Notes under the pieces: model-generated | The model's input: the letters and a program-made list of their open reading frames with translations, nothing else | Told to the model about the DNA's origin: nothing | Database searches by the model: none | Made by a program: the position numbers and the translations under genes | Part shown: one piece after another, positions 5,891 to 13,082 of the stretch | How positions within the stretch are numbered: position 1 is the stretch's first letter | Layout: the number at the start of each line of letters is the position of its first letter | NCBI GenBank assembly: GCA_019689695.1 | Contig: JADGHA010000028.1 | Span: forward strand, 1-17,361 | Length of the DNA: 17,361 nt | Direction: 5' to 3' | From: Micromonosporaceae bacterium | GTDB lineage: Bacteria; Actinomycetota; Actinomycetes; Mycobacteriales; Micromonosporaceae

Positions 5891-7227
5891 CCATCAACCG
5901 CCGTTACCTCGTGCTGCACGGCCTGCGCTGGCTGCCCACCGGCCTGCTCATCCCGATCCTCGCCCTGCTCCCGCTGCAGCGCGGGCTCTCGCTGGGCCAG
6001 ATTGGCCTGGTCTTCGCGACCCAGGGCCTGGTCGTGCTGTTCCTGGAGCTGCCGACCGGCGGGCTGGCCGACGCGCTCGGCCGGCGGCCGGTGCTCCTGC
6101 TCGCCAGCGCGACCGGCCTCGCCGCGCTGATCCTGCTGTTCTTCGCCGATTCGATGGCCCTGTTCGCCGGCGCGTACTTCCTGCAAGGCATCTACCGGGC
6201 GCTGGACAGCGGCCCGCTGGAGTCCTGGTACGTCGACGCCGCGCTGGACGCCGACCGCGACGCGGACATCGAGGCCGGCCTGTCCCGCGGCAGTCTGGTC
6301 CTCGGTCTCGCCATCGCCGCCGGCGCGCTGCTCAGCGGCGGCCTGATCGCGCTGGATCCGCTGCCCGGCGTGGATGCCCTGGCGGTGCCCGTGCTCACGG
6401 CGCTCGTTCTGCAGGCCGTTTACTTCGCGGCCCTCGCGGTGCTGCTCATCGAGCGGCGGCCGGCACGTGGGCTCGGCGCGTTGACGAGGTCGATCCGCGC
6501 GGTGCCGTCGGTCATCGCCTCAGGCGCCTCGTTGCTGCGCCGCTCGCGGATCCTGCTCGCGCTTGTCGCGGTGGAGCTGTTCTGGGGCTTCGGCATGGTC
6601 ACCTACGAGACCCTGCTCCCGGTGCGACTGTCTGAAGTGGTGGGTGGCGGCGCGGCCGCCGCGATCATGGGCCCGGCCGGATCGGCCGCCTGGCTGGTCT
6701 CCGCGCTCGGTGCCGGACTGGTACCGCGGGCGAGCCGGCGGTTCGGCGTCCCGCTGACCGCCGCCGCGCTGCGCATCCTGCAGGGCACGACGGTGGTCGG
6801 GATGGCCCTGCTCGCCGGGCCGGCCGGCGTGCTCGCCGCGTACCTCGCCTGTTACACGATCCACGGCGCGGCCAACCCGCTGCACCAGGCGCTGCTGCAT
6901 CGTCAGGTGGACGGCCCCTACCGGACCACGGTCCTGTCGATGAACTCGATGATCGCGCAACCGGCCGGCGCGCTCGGTGGGGTGGCGCTCGGCGCGCTCG
7001 CCGACGCGACCACCGTGCCGGTCGCCATGCTGGTCGGCGCGGTGGTACTGGCCGCGGCCGCGCCGCTCTACCTGCCGGCGCGGGCGACCGCGCGGCCCGC
7101 GGCAGCCGGACCCGTCCCGGCCGGGTCGCGCGGGGCCGCAAGGTCGTCTCGTCCCGGCGGCGGGCGACCATCGGATGCGGTCTCGCAGGTCGGCACACGT
7201 ACGGCATCGGTAACCGTCTCTGATTGA
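5887..7227 (+). CDS. MFS transporter, probable drug or metabolite exporter
   Basis: The 446-residue integral membrane protein has about 10-12 hydrophobic segments. The family motif A, GGLADALGRRP, is at residues 58-68 between helices 2 and 3, with the expected acidic and paired arginine residues. The order of helices and the absence of a periplasmic domain suit a proton-coupled exporter of the MFS_1 type; the substrate is unknown. The last 45 or so residues are Ala/Gly/Arg/Ser-rich and probably a disordered cytoplasmic tail. The gene starts with an ATG overlapping the ArsR stop by four bases, a sign of translational coupling. The frame is open further upstream through the ArsR gene, but that is a shadow. 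Confidence 0.88.
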   Translation: MTINRRYLVLHGLRWLPTGLLIPILALLPLQRGLSLGQIGLVFATQGLVVLFLELPTGGLADALGRRPVLLLASATGLAALILLFFADSMALFAGAYFLQGIYRALDSGPLESWYVDAALDADRDADIEAGLSRGSLVLGLAIAAGALLSGGLIALDPLPGVDALAVPVLTALVLQAVYFAALAVLLIERRPARGLGALTRSIRAVPSVIASGASLLRRSRILLALVAVELFWGFGMVTYETLLPVRLSEVVGGGAAAAIMGPAGSAAWLVSALGAGLVPRASRRFGVPLTAAALRILQGTTVVGMALLAGPAGVLAAYLACYTIHGAANPLHQALLHRQVDGPYRTTVLSMNSMIAQPAGALGGVALGALADATTVPVAMLVGAVVLAAAAPLYLPARATARPAAAGPVPAGSRGAARSSRPGGGRPSDAVSQVGTRTASVTVSD

Positions 7228-7371
7228 CATCTTGTGCCCGCCCCTTGAGTGGTGAGAGCATTGCCTCGCAATCATCTGAATCGACCTCAGCGTATGCCTG
7301 AAGGGCCGATGTCAAACCAGGTGATTACACGTCAACCAGGACGTGTCCGACAACCCCCACCGGAGGCTCCT

Positions 7372-8436
7372 GTGAGATCCACGAAGTCCCTGCTCGTCGG
7401 CGCGGCCGTGGTCGCGCTGACCGCCACCGCGCTGGTCGCCACGCCGGCGAGCGCGGCACCGGCACCGGCCCCGAAGGTCGCGGACGCGCAGACCGTGCAG
7501 GCGCTCGCGGCCCGCCTGGGCGACAAGGTCACCGCTGGCACGTACCTCGACCAGGCGACCGGCAAGATGGTCGTCGCCGTCACCGACCAGGCCAGCGCAC
7601 AGGCCGTACGCTCGGCCGGCGCGGTCGCCAAGATGGTCAGCCGCAGCGCGGCAGACCTGCGGAAGGTCACTGACGGCCTGTACGCATCCGCGCGGCTGCC
7701 CGGCACCGCCTGGGCCGTCGACCCGACCACCAACCAGGTCCTGGTCTCGGTGGACGACAGCGTGACCGGCGCAGCGCTTGCCAAGGTGCAGTCGGTCGTC
7801 AAGCGCTACGGCGACGCCGTCCGGCTCGAGCACGTGCCTGGCGTGTTCCGGCCGTTCATCTCCGGTGGTGACGCCATCTACGGCGGCAACTCCCGCTGCT
7901 CGCTCGGCTTCAACGCGCGCAACAGCAGCGGCGAACAGTTCTTCGTCACCGCCGGGCACTGCGGCAACATCGCGTCGACCTGGTACGCCAACGCCAGCCA
8001 CACCACGGTCTTGGGCACCCGGGTGCTGAGCGTCTTCCCGGGCAGCGGCGACTACGCCGTCTTCCGGTACACCGGAAGCATCTCCCGCCCCGGCAACGTC
8101 GACCTGTACAACGGCAGCTTCCAGGACATCACCTCGGCCGCCAACCCGGTGGTGAACCAGACGGTGCGGCGTAGCGGCAGCACCACCGGCGTGCACAGCG
8201 GCCGGGTGACCGCGCTGAACCAGACGGTGACCTACCAGGGCGCCGGCACCGTGACCGGCCTGATCCGGACCACGGTCTGCGCCGAGCCCGGTGACAGCGG
8301 CGGTTCGCTGTTCTCCACCGGAAGCGTCGCGCTCGGCCTGACCTCCGGGGGCAGCGGGAACTGCCGCTTCGGCGGGACGACCTTCTTCCAGCCCGTCATC
8401 GAGGCGCTCAACGCGGCCGGCCTGAGCGTCTACTGA
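7372..8436 (+). CDS. Secreted S1-family serine protease, streptogrisin/alpha-lytic type
   Basis: The 354-residue preproprotein begins with a Sec signal (MRSTKSLLVG start, hydrophobic core, ATPASA-A cleavage near residue 28). A propeptide of about 130 residues follows. The mature enzyme should begin near ISGGDAIYGG (residue 163), which matches the start of mature streptogrisins. The catalytic triad is visible: His196 in TAGHCG, Asp227 in SGDYAVF, Ser309 in GDSGGS. Cysteine pairs Cys176/Cys197 and Cys303/Cys331 sit where family disulfides do. The GTG at 7372 has a perfect GGAGG at 7362-7366; the longer frame from 7249 would place 41 residues ahead of the signal peptide. Extracellular protein degradation is the expected role. 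The specificity pocket was not resolved. Confidence 0.95.
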   Translation: MRSTKSLLVGAAVVALTATALVATPASAAPAPAPKVADAQTVQALAARLGDKVTAGTYLDQATGKMVVAVTDQASAQAVRSAGAVAKMVSRSAADLRKVTDGLYASARLPGTAWAVDPTTNQVLVSVDDSVTGAALAKVQSVVKRYGDAVRLEHVPGVFRPFISGGDAIYGGNSRCSLGFNARNSSGEQFFVTAGHCGNIASTWYANASHTTVLGTRVLSVFPGSGDYAVFRYTGSISRPGNVDLYNGSFQDITSAANPVVNQTVRRSGSTTGVHSGRVTALNQTVTYQGAGTVTGLIRTTVCAEPGDSGGSLFSTGSVALGLTSGGSGNCRFGGTTFFQPVIEALNAAGLSVY

Positions 8437-8453
8437 TCCGAGTCTGGCGCCAT

Positions 8454-8483
8454 GGCGGGCCGGCGGATCTCGGCCGGCCCGCC
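8454..8483 (+). terminator. Hairpin terminator after the protease gene
   Basis: GGCGGGCCGGC (8454-8464) and GCCGGCCCGCC (8473-8483) form a perfect 11-bp stem with an eight-base loop, beginning 18 bases after the protease stop. There is no T-run. Confidence 0.65.
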
Positions 8484-8543
8484 GTGGCCCTTCGTCCTTA
8501 CTGGGCTGCGTTTGCCGTCCAGTATGGACATGTTGGGGGGCGG

Positions 8544-8637
8544 CGGACCGGCTTCACCATGTGAAAAACGCCATATCGGACCGGGCAACTTTCCCGCGGC
8601 CGGTCCCGTACTCCCGGGCGACGGGCCGACCGGTCCG
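8544..8637 (+). ncRNA. Candidate structured RNA with paired complementary 7-mers
   Basis: Two copies of GGACCGG (8545-8551, 8578-8584) are followed by two copies of the reverse complement CCGGTCC (8600-8606, 8630-8636). They can form a nested outer stem (8 bp, 8544-8551 with 8630-8637) and inner stem (7 bp), or swap partners. The stretch lies between two strong hairpins (8454-8483 and 8666-8701) in a 430-base region without a supportable gene. No clear promoter was found, so it may be a protease 3' region rather than a separate RNA. Confidence 0.25.
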
Positions 8638-8665
8638 GAAGCATTACTGCCCCCCTTGAAGGTGC

Positions 8666-8701
8666 GGCCGGGGCGGGAGAGGTGAGGCTCCCGCCCCGGC
8701 C
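8666..8701. terminator. Strong 14-bp hairpin, probable terminator
   Basis: GGCCGGGGCGGGAG (8666-8679) and CTCCCGCCCCGGCC (8688-8701) are perfectly complementary with an eight-base loop. It is the strongest hairpin in the window and lies about 165 bases before the VOC gene. It may end a transcript from the upstream gene-free stretch. Confidence 0.6.
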
Positions 8702-8854
8702 GGCCAGCGGGACCTGCGCCGGCCTGCCAGGGCACGGCCAGAGGAACCTGACCTCTGCCCTCCAGCGCGAACCCAGACGAACCCGCTCCCCCGGCTTCCG
8801 GGGCCTGGCACTGTCCATGTCTGATTTCTTCAAGACGCGGTATGCCGGGATGCG

Positions 8855-8860
8855 TAGCGT
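8855..8860 (+). promoter_or_regulatory. -10 box of the VOC-protein gene
   Basis: TAGCGT ends seven bases before the ATG at 8868, and no Shine-Dalgarno sequence is present. This fits a leaderless transcript. The -35 box is unclear. Confidence 0.4.
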
Positions 8861-8867
8861 CGGGCGC

Positions 8868-9257
8868 ATGGCACCTACGTTGAACGCGATCGGCCTCGTA
8901 GTGGCCGACATGGGCAAGTCACTCGCCTTCTACCGGCGGCTGGGACTCGACATCCCCGAGTCCGCCGACGCCGAACCCCACGTCGAGGTGCAGCTGCCGG
9001 GCGGCCTGCGGCTGCTCTTCGACACCGTCGACACGATCCGCTCCTTCGACCAGAGCTGGACCCCGGCGCAGGGCGGCCCGCCAGTGCATCTCGCCTTCCA
9101 GTGCGCAAGCCCGGCCGAGGTGGACCAGGTCTTCGCCGATCTGGTGCGGGCCGGGTACGAGGGGCACAAGCAGCCGTGGGACGCCTTCTGGGGCCAGCGG
9201 TACGCCATCGTGCACGACCCGGACGGCAACGCCGTCGACCTGTTCGCCACTACCTGA
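8868..9257 (+). CDS. VOC-superfamily (glyoxalase/bleomycin-resistance fold) protein
   Basis: The 129-residue protein has the paired beta-alpha-beta-beta-beta pattern of the VOC fold. IGLVVADMGKSLAFYRRLGLDIP opens the first module and VHLAFQCASPAEVDQVFADLVRAG opens the second. It ends with the family-typical YAIVHDPDGNAVDLFA. Members are metal-dependent isomerases, dioxygenases or binding proteins for antibiotics; the sequence does not tell which. The start at 8868 (MAPTLNAIGLVV) fits the family start and the -10 box just before it. The gene runs into the convergent AraC-type gene, overlapping it by eight bases. Confidence 0.85.
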   Translation: MAPTLNAIGLVVADMGKSLAFYRRLGLDIPESADAEPHVEVQLPGGLRLLFDTVDTIRSFDQSWTPAQGGPPVHLAFQCASPAEVDQVFADLVRAGYEGHKQPWDAFWGQRYAIVHDPDGNAVDLFATT

Positions 9258-9927
9258 TCAGCGCGCTGAGCGGGACGCCGGCCAGGTCCTTCACCTCCCG
9301 GGCCAGGTGGGCCTGGTCCGCGTACCCGGCCGCGGCGGCGACGGCGGCGAACGCGGTGCCGGCGCGGGCCAGCTCCAGCGCCCGGACCATCCGCATGATC
9401 CGGGCCAGCGTCTTCGGCCCGTAGCCGAAGGCCGCCAGGCTGCGCCGGTACAGCTGACGATCGCTCAGGCCGACCGCGGCGGCGGTGGCCCGGACCGGTT
9501 CGCCGGCCCGCAGCCGGGCGGCCACCTCGCTGATCAGCCGGTCCGGCACCGGGCGGCGGGCCGCCGCGATCTCCTCCAGCGCCGCGCCCGGATCCGTCGC
9601 CTGGTGCACCCGCTCGGCGAGCCGGCGCACCTCGCCGGCCGGCCAGAGATCGTCCAGTGGAACGCGCTGGTCGCGCAGCTCCCACGCTGGCACGCCGAAC
9701 ACGGCCGGGCCGGTGCCGGGCGGGAACCGCACACCGGCATAGGCGGTGCCCGGCGGGGCCGGCGCCACGTAGGCGGTGGAGTCCGGGCCGGCCACCACGA
9801 GCCGGTCGCCGTACCACATGAGGTCCATGCACCCGTCGGGCAGGATCCGCTGCACGTGCCCGGCCGCCACCGGCTCCTGGTGCCAGACCACCGCGCCGGG
9901 CAGTCGCGAAGCCCGCTCGCCATACAT
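9250..9927 (-). CDS. AraC-family transcriptional regulator
   Basis: The 225-residue protein has an N-terminal sensor-like region with ILPDGCMDLMWYGDRLVVAGPD, a pattern found in AraC proteins carrying a DUF6597-type domain. The C-terminal AraC double helix-turn-helix occupies about residues 130-225: VRATAAAVGLSDRQLYRRSLAAFGYGPKTL forms the first part and FAAVAAAAGYADQAHLAREVK the second. It is cytosolic and binds DNA; the effector and targets are unknown. The gene lies 11 bases after the small conserved gene on the same strand, so it may be the third member of the MarR operon, and also has a possible TAGCAT -10 box of its own. Its end overlaps the VOC gene tail to tail. Confidence 0.88.
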   Translation of the reverse strand: MYGERASRLPGAVVWHQEPVAAGHVQRILPDGCMDLMWYGDRLVVAGPDSTAYVAPAPPGTAYAGVRFPPGTGPAVFGVPAWELRDQRVPLDDLWPAGEVRRLAERVHQATDPGAALEEIAAARRPVPDRLISEVAARLRAGEPVRATAAAVGLSDRQLYRRSLAAFGYGPKTLARIMRMVRALELARAGTAFAAVAAAAGYADQAHLAREVKDLAGVPLSALIR

Positions 9928-9935
9928 ACGTCACG

Positions 9936-9941
9936 ATGCTA
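9936..9941 (-). promoter_or_regulatory. Possible internal -10 box for the AraC-type gene
   Basis: TAGCAT on the minus strand ends eight bases before the ATG at 9927 and includes the stop codon of the preceding gene. It could give the AraC-type gene a leaderless transcript separate from the operon. Confidence 0.3.
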
Positions 9942-10304
9942 TGCCCAGGGGAATGGGCGCAGGTCCGGCCCAACCCATTCGCGCCGGGCCATTGGCGCTG
10001 CCAGGGTGCCCGGGCGGTAGTGCCGAAAGATCAGGCGCTTGTCGAGCAGCTGCGGATGGCGCTCGACGAAAGCCTCGAACTGGGTACAGGTCGGGTCGCT
10101 CGCCATGTGGTGGGCGACCGCCTCCACCCACGCCCGCGAGACCGTGTGGTGGTACTTCTGCGGCACCTGCTGGTACGCCGTGATCTGCCGCAACCGCTGG
10201 CAGACTTTGTCGGTCGCGAGTGGCATGCCGTACTGCTGCACGGCCTGGAACGCCAGCTTGACGTGATCGCGATGGCCGAACCGGTGGCCGGCATGGCGGG
10301 TCAT
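9939..10304 (-). CDS. Small conserved protein with FGHRDH and YHHTVSRAW motifs, function unknown
   Basis: The 121-residue protein has FGHRDHVKLAF at residues 9-19 and QKYHHTVSRAWVEAVAHH at about 49-66. I recall the same H-x-D-H-x-x-L-A and YH-x-T-x-T/S-x-A pattern in short uncharacterised actinobacterial proteins. The repeated histidines suggest a possible metal or cofactor site, but no function is known to me. The start ATG shares its A with the TGA stop of the MarR gene (TGATG), so translation is probably coupled. It is probably controlled together with the MarR protein. The AraC-type gene follows after 11 bases. Confidence 0.75.
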   Translation of the reverse strand: MTRHAGHRFGHRDHVKLAFQAVQQYGMPLATDKVCQRLRQITAYQQVPQKYHHTVSRAWVEAVAHHMASDPTCTQFEAFVERHPQLLDKRLIFRHYRPGTLAAPMARREWVGPDLRPFPWA

Positions 10305-10714
10305 CAGATCTCCTCCAGCGCGGCGACGACCGCGCGGAACCCGGCCAACTGCCGGCTGGAGACGCCGGCGAGCGCCTTGCCCTCGATACTCCGGACCGCG
10401 TCGTTCACCCGGCCGGCGACCGCTCGGCCGGACCTGGTGAGCGTGATCCGGAACGAGCGGCGGTCGGCGCGATCGAGCTTGCGTACCAGGTAACCGCGCC
10501 GCTCCAGCCGGTCCAGCACGCCGGTGAGGGTGGTCGCACGGGTGCCGGTCTCCCGGGCCAGCTCTCGCACGCTCAGCACCCGGCCACCGGCCAGGTTGGC
10601 CATGACGTTGATCTCGGACCCGGTCAGCCCCAGGTCGCCCACTGCACTGACCAGTGCCTGCAGGCTGCGGTGGGTGGCGCGGTGCAGGCCGATCAGTACG
10701 GAATCGGGTAGCAC
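10304..10714 (-). CDS. MarR-family transcriptional regulator
   Basis: The 136-residue protein is a compact MarR winged helix-turn-helix regulator. LTGSEINVMANLAGGRVLSV leads into the recognition segment ELARETGTRATTLTGVLDRLERRGYL (about residues 51-76). The wing DRADRRSFRITLT follows, with the family-typical D-x-x-D-R-R. Helices at both ends should form the dimer interface and ligand pocket. The start is a GTG with no Shine-Dalgarno sequence, eight bases after a perfect TATAAT. It is the first gene of a minus-strand group with the FGHRDH protein and the AraC-type regulator, and diverges from a methyltransferase gene. Nine-base direct repeats around the start codon may be its own operator. Confidence 0.9.
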   Translation of the reverse strand: MLPDSVLIGLHRATHRSLQALVSAVGDLGLTGSEINVMANLAGGRVLSVRELARETGTRATTLTGVLDRLERRGYLVRKLDRADRRSFRITLTRSGRAVAGRVNDAVRSIEGKALAGVSSRQLAGFRAVVAALEEI

Positions 10715-10728
10715 GGAATCGGATTATA
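10699..10728 (-). promoter_or_regulatory. MarR promoter with TATAAT and CGGAATCGG direct repeats
   Basis: On the minus strand TATAAT (10723-10728) ends eight bases before the GTG start. On the plus strand CGGAATCGG occurs at 10699-10707 and 10714-10722, 15 bases apart, flanking the start codon and reaching the -10 box. A regulator bound there would block the promoter. Autoregulation is inferred. Confidence 0.5.
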
Positions 10729-10796
10729 CGGTTTGGAACTGATCGGTGGAATCTCTTCGCCCGGATGGCCCATCACGGTGACCTAGCTTCCCTGGC

Positions 10797-10802
10797 TAAC
10801 CT
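10797..10802 (+). promoter_or_regulatory. -10 box of the methyltransferase gene
   Basis: TAACCT ends six bases before the ATG at 10809 with no ribosome site between them, so a leaderless transcript is likely. It is divergent from the MarR promoter in the same 94-base gap. Confidence 0.4.
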
Positions 10803-10808
10803 TCTGAC

Positions 10809-11393
10809 ATGGCCCTCGCGACGCCAGCGGACATGACCGCCTACGCCGGGCGCAAGCGGGAGCTGCTCGGTGCCCTCACCGGCACCGTCCTGGAGATCGG
10901 TGCGGGCGCCGGCGCGAACTTCGTCCACTTCGATCGGTCTATCCGATGGATCGGCCTGGAACCGGACCCAAGGTGGCACGACCAACTGGACCGGGCGGCC
11001 GCAGCGCACGGCAACGGCAGCGCAGTGATCGGCGGACGGGCGGAACAGATCCCGCTTGCCGACAACACTGTGGACGCTGTCGTCTCGACCATCGTCCTCT
11101 GCTCGGTGGCCGACCAGGAGCGTGTCCTCGCCGAGGTGCGCCGGGTGCTGCGGCCGGGCGGGACGTTCGTCTTTTTCGAGCACGTCGCCGCGCCGGGGAC
11201 CTGGACGCGGCGCCTGCAACGGGTGCGGGCGCTGTGCTACTCGCGTCGCTTCGACGCCGGCTGCGACCCTTCCCGGGAGACCTGGCGCCCGATCGAGGCC
11301 GCCGGCTTCCGAAACGTCGACCTGGCTTGGTACGCACGGCGGATCCGCTTTGGCGTCTACAACCGCTACATCGCGGGCCAGGCGATCTGTTGA
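10809..11393 (+). CDS. Class I SAM-dependent methyltransferase (Methyltransf_11 type)
   Basis: The 194-residue protein shows motif I LEIGAGAGAN (residues 28-37), the acidic ribose-binding residue in IGLEPDP, and IPLADNTVDAVVSTIVLCSV as the motif preceding strand 4. VRRVLRPGGTFVFFEHVA is the classic post-motif segment of the UbiE/METTL7-like group. The substrate is not predictable; lipids or small molecules are common in relatives. It is cytosolic. The start at 10809 is supported by the -10 box six bases upstream. The last 28 bases overlap, tail to tail, another methyltransferase gene on the opposite strand. Confidence 0.88.
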   Translation: MALATPADMTAYAGRKRELLGALTGTVLEIGAGAGANFVHFDRSIRWIGLEPDPRWHDQLDRAAAAHGNGSAVIGGRAEQIPLADNTVDAVVSTIVLCSVADQERVLAEVRRVLRPGGTFVFFEHVAAPGTWTRRLQRVRALCYSRRFDAGCDPSRETWRPIEAAGFRNVDLAWYARRIRFGVYNRYIAGQAIC

Positions 11394-12082
11394 GACGTCC
11401 AAAAAGGGCGGAACTCGGTGAACGCCGGCTCGGTCAGCGCACCGGGGAGGCGGATCGCCATGCAGCGGGTGACATTGTGATCGACGCTCCCGCCGGCAAA
11501 GGCTCCGGGCACCGGTGTCCAGCCCAGGTTCCGCTCGTAGTAGCGCACCGCGGTCCGCACAGGCGGCGTCCAGCTGTCATCGAGCACGACCAACCCATTT
11601 GGCCGGACGATCTTACGCAGGAAGTACAGGTCCACGAAGACCTCGTGGAACCGATGGCTTCCGTCCACGAACGCCGCGTCTGCGACGAGCCCTTCCGCGA
11701 CAAGTCGCGGTAGCGCTGCCGAGGATGGCTCGGCCATGAGCCGGGCGAATTCGTCGAGCCCCGCCGAGCGCAGCTGGTCCCAGCCCACATTGGACCATTC
11801 CCGTTCCTGGAACGGATCGATGATGACGTGCCGGGGGTTCGGGCGACCGACGGCAGTCAACGCCTCGCCGATGGCCAGAGCGGAGGAGCCGTAGGCAAGT
11901 CCGATCTCGACGACCGTGCTGGCCCCCTCCGCGGCCAGCAGGTCGCGGAGGCAGTCGCAGTCCCGCTCTGGCAACGAGACCGTCGCGAAGTCCCGCTCGC
12001 CGTCACGCGTCCATCGCGGACCCTCCCGCGCGAGCCGCCGTCGCGCAGCTCGGATCCGTGCCATGCGCTCGTCCCGGTTCAT
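11366..12082 (-). CDS. Class I SAM-dependent methyltransferase (Methyltransf_24-like)
   Basis: The 238-residue protein has VVEIGLAYGSSALAIGEAL at residues 57-75, a variant motif I, then VIIDPFQ with Asp89. AAFVDGSHRFHEVFVDLYFLRKIVRPNGLVVLDD is the D-G-x-H and late-strand pattern of the Methyltransf_24 family. That family includes O-methyltransferases and sugar- or antibiotic-modifying enzymes; the substrate here is unknown. The N-terminus (MNRDERMARIRAARRRLARE) is strongly basic. The ATG at 12082 has only a weak GGTGG ribosome site. It follows the aldolase-type gene on the same strand by 107 bases. Its tail overlaps the convergent methyltransferase gene by 28 bases. Confidence 0.82.
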   Translation of the reverse strand: MNRDERMARIRAARRRLAREGPRWTRDGERDFATVSLPERDCDCLRDLLAAEGASTVVEIGLAYGSSALAIGEALTAVGRPNPRHVIIDPFQEREWSNVGWDQLRSAGLDEFARLMAEPSSAALPRLVAEGLVADAAFVDGSHRFHEVFVDLYFLRKIVRPNGLVVLDDSWTPPVRTAVRYYERNLGWTPVPGAFAGGSVDHNVTRCMAIRLPGALTEPAFTEFRPFWTSQQIAWPAM

Positions 12083-12189
12083 CAGTCCACCAGCCCGTCG
12101 CTCGTCTCATCGACCAGCTGTCGCCAGGCGGCCGCGGTTGCACACTACCGTGGCTCGCGCCCACTCCGGTGCCGCCTGTTGGGTCGGGA

Positions 12190-12897
12190 TCACTCAGCGA
12201 CGCCCGGGCTCGCACCCGGTGGCGTCTGCCGGTAATGCGCCATGGCAGCCATCACCGACTCGATCTCGCCGGGCGGCAACGTCCGGACCGGCAGCCCGGT
12301 GCTCATCGCGCGCAGCTGCACGTCACACACGTACTCCAGATACGCGGCCAGGTCCAGGGCGCTCCGTACCGAATCCCCGACACAGACCGCACCGTGGTTG
12401 GCCATGAGCGCCGCCCTCCGGCCGGTCAGGGCCGCGGCAACGCCGGCGGCCAGCTCTGCCGTGCCGAACCTCGCATAAGGCGCGACGCGGACAGAGCCTC
12501 CGAACAATGCAAGGTAGTAGTGCGTGGCCGGAATCTCGTCGACAACGAGGGACAACGCGGTTGACGCCGGGGCATGGGTGTGCACCACGGCCGAGACACC
12601 GGACTCCCCCGGATGCGGATCGCCGGAGCCGGGCCGGGCCTGAACTCTCCGGTAGACCTCCAGGTGCAGCGGCAGTTCCGTGGACGGGCGCAGCGGGGCC
12701 TCCACCGGCGCGCCGTCCAGCCGGTGGACCCCCACCAGCTCCGGGGTCAGGTCGTCGTAGTCCAGCCCGCTCGGGCTTATCGCGACCAGGTCGCCCGCCC
12801 GAACGCTCACGTTGCCGGCGGTGCCCACCACCAGGCCGGCGCCGCGCATCCGGCGGCAGGCCCACACCACCTGCTCCCGCTCTTCGGCCAGGATCAC
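12190..12897 (-). CDS. Class II aldolase/adducin-family protein (fuculose-phosphate aldolase-like)
   Basis: The 235-residue protein keeps the family's active-site layout. GTAGNVSVR (25-33) and SPSG (41-44) bind the phosphate. Glu74 in PSTELPLH is at the catalytic acid/base position. His106 and His108 in VVHTHAP and His168 in MANHGAV are zinc ligands. It should cleave or form a sugar or sugar-like phosphate, for example L-fuculose 1-phosphate; related members are epimerases or dehydratases, so the substrate is open. The GTG start has a good AAAGGGG ribosome site 9-10 bases upstream. No kinase or isomerase of a sugar pathway is nearby. The downstream neighbour is a methyltransferase gene. Confidence 0.88.
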   Translation of the reverse strand: MILAEEREQVVWACRRMRGAGLVVGTAGNVSVRAGDLVAISPSGLDYDDLTPELVGVHRLDGAPVEAPLRPSTELPLHLEVYRRVQARPGSGDPHPGESGVSAVVHTHAPASTALSLVVDEIPATHYYLALFGGSVRVAPYARFGTAELAAGVAAALTGRRAALMANHGAVCVGDSVRSALDLAAYLEYVCDVQLRAMSTGLPVRTLPPGEIESVMAAMAHYRQTPPGASPGVAE

Positions 12898-13035
12898 GAC
12901 GCCACCCCTTTCCCCGGGCCGGCTCCGTATGTTGATCAGGAGGACAGCCGCGCCGGAGACTCACCCGCCAACCTCACCGATCAACGCACCGGAACCTTAG
13001 CGCGTTCCCGGCCCGCGACCGGAGCTTATCCACCG

Positions 13036-13068
13036 ATGGCGCCCCGTCCATAATGGACTGGGCGCCAT
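13036..13068 (-). terminator. Terminator hairpin after the DoxX gene
   Basis: ATGGCGCCC, one unpaired C, and GTCCA pair with TGGAC, one unpaired T, and GGGCGCCAT around a TAA loop. This 33-base inverted repeat begins 14 bases after the DoxX-gene stop on the minus strand. Its length and position make it a convincing terminator even without a T-run. Confidence 0.65.
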
Positions 13069-13082
13069 GGTGAACGGGGTCT

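Noticed and set aside
5314..7227. A fused frame joining the ArsR region to the MFS transporter
   Set aside because: The upstream part is a shadow of the ArsR gene in another frame; the ATGA overlap gives a normal two-gene arrangement.
8430..8735. Short frames on both strands between the protease and VOC genes
   Set aside because: They run through hairpin sequences, have no ribosome site or family similarity, and are glycine/proline-rich as expected of random GC-rich frames.
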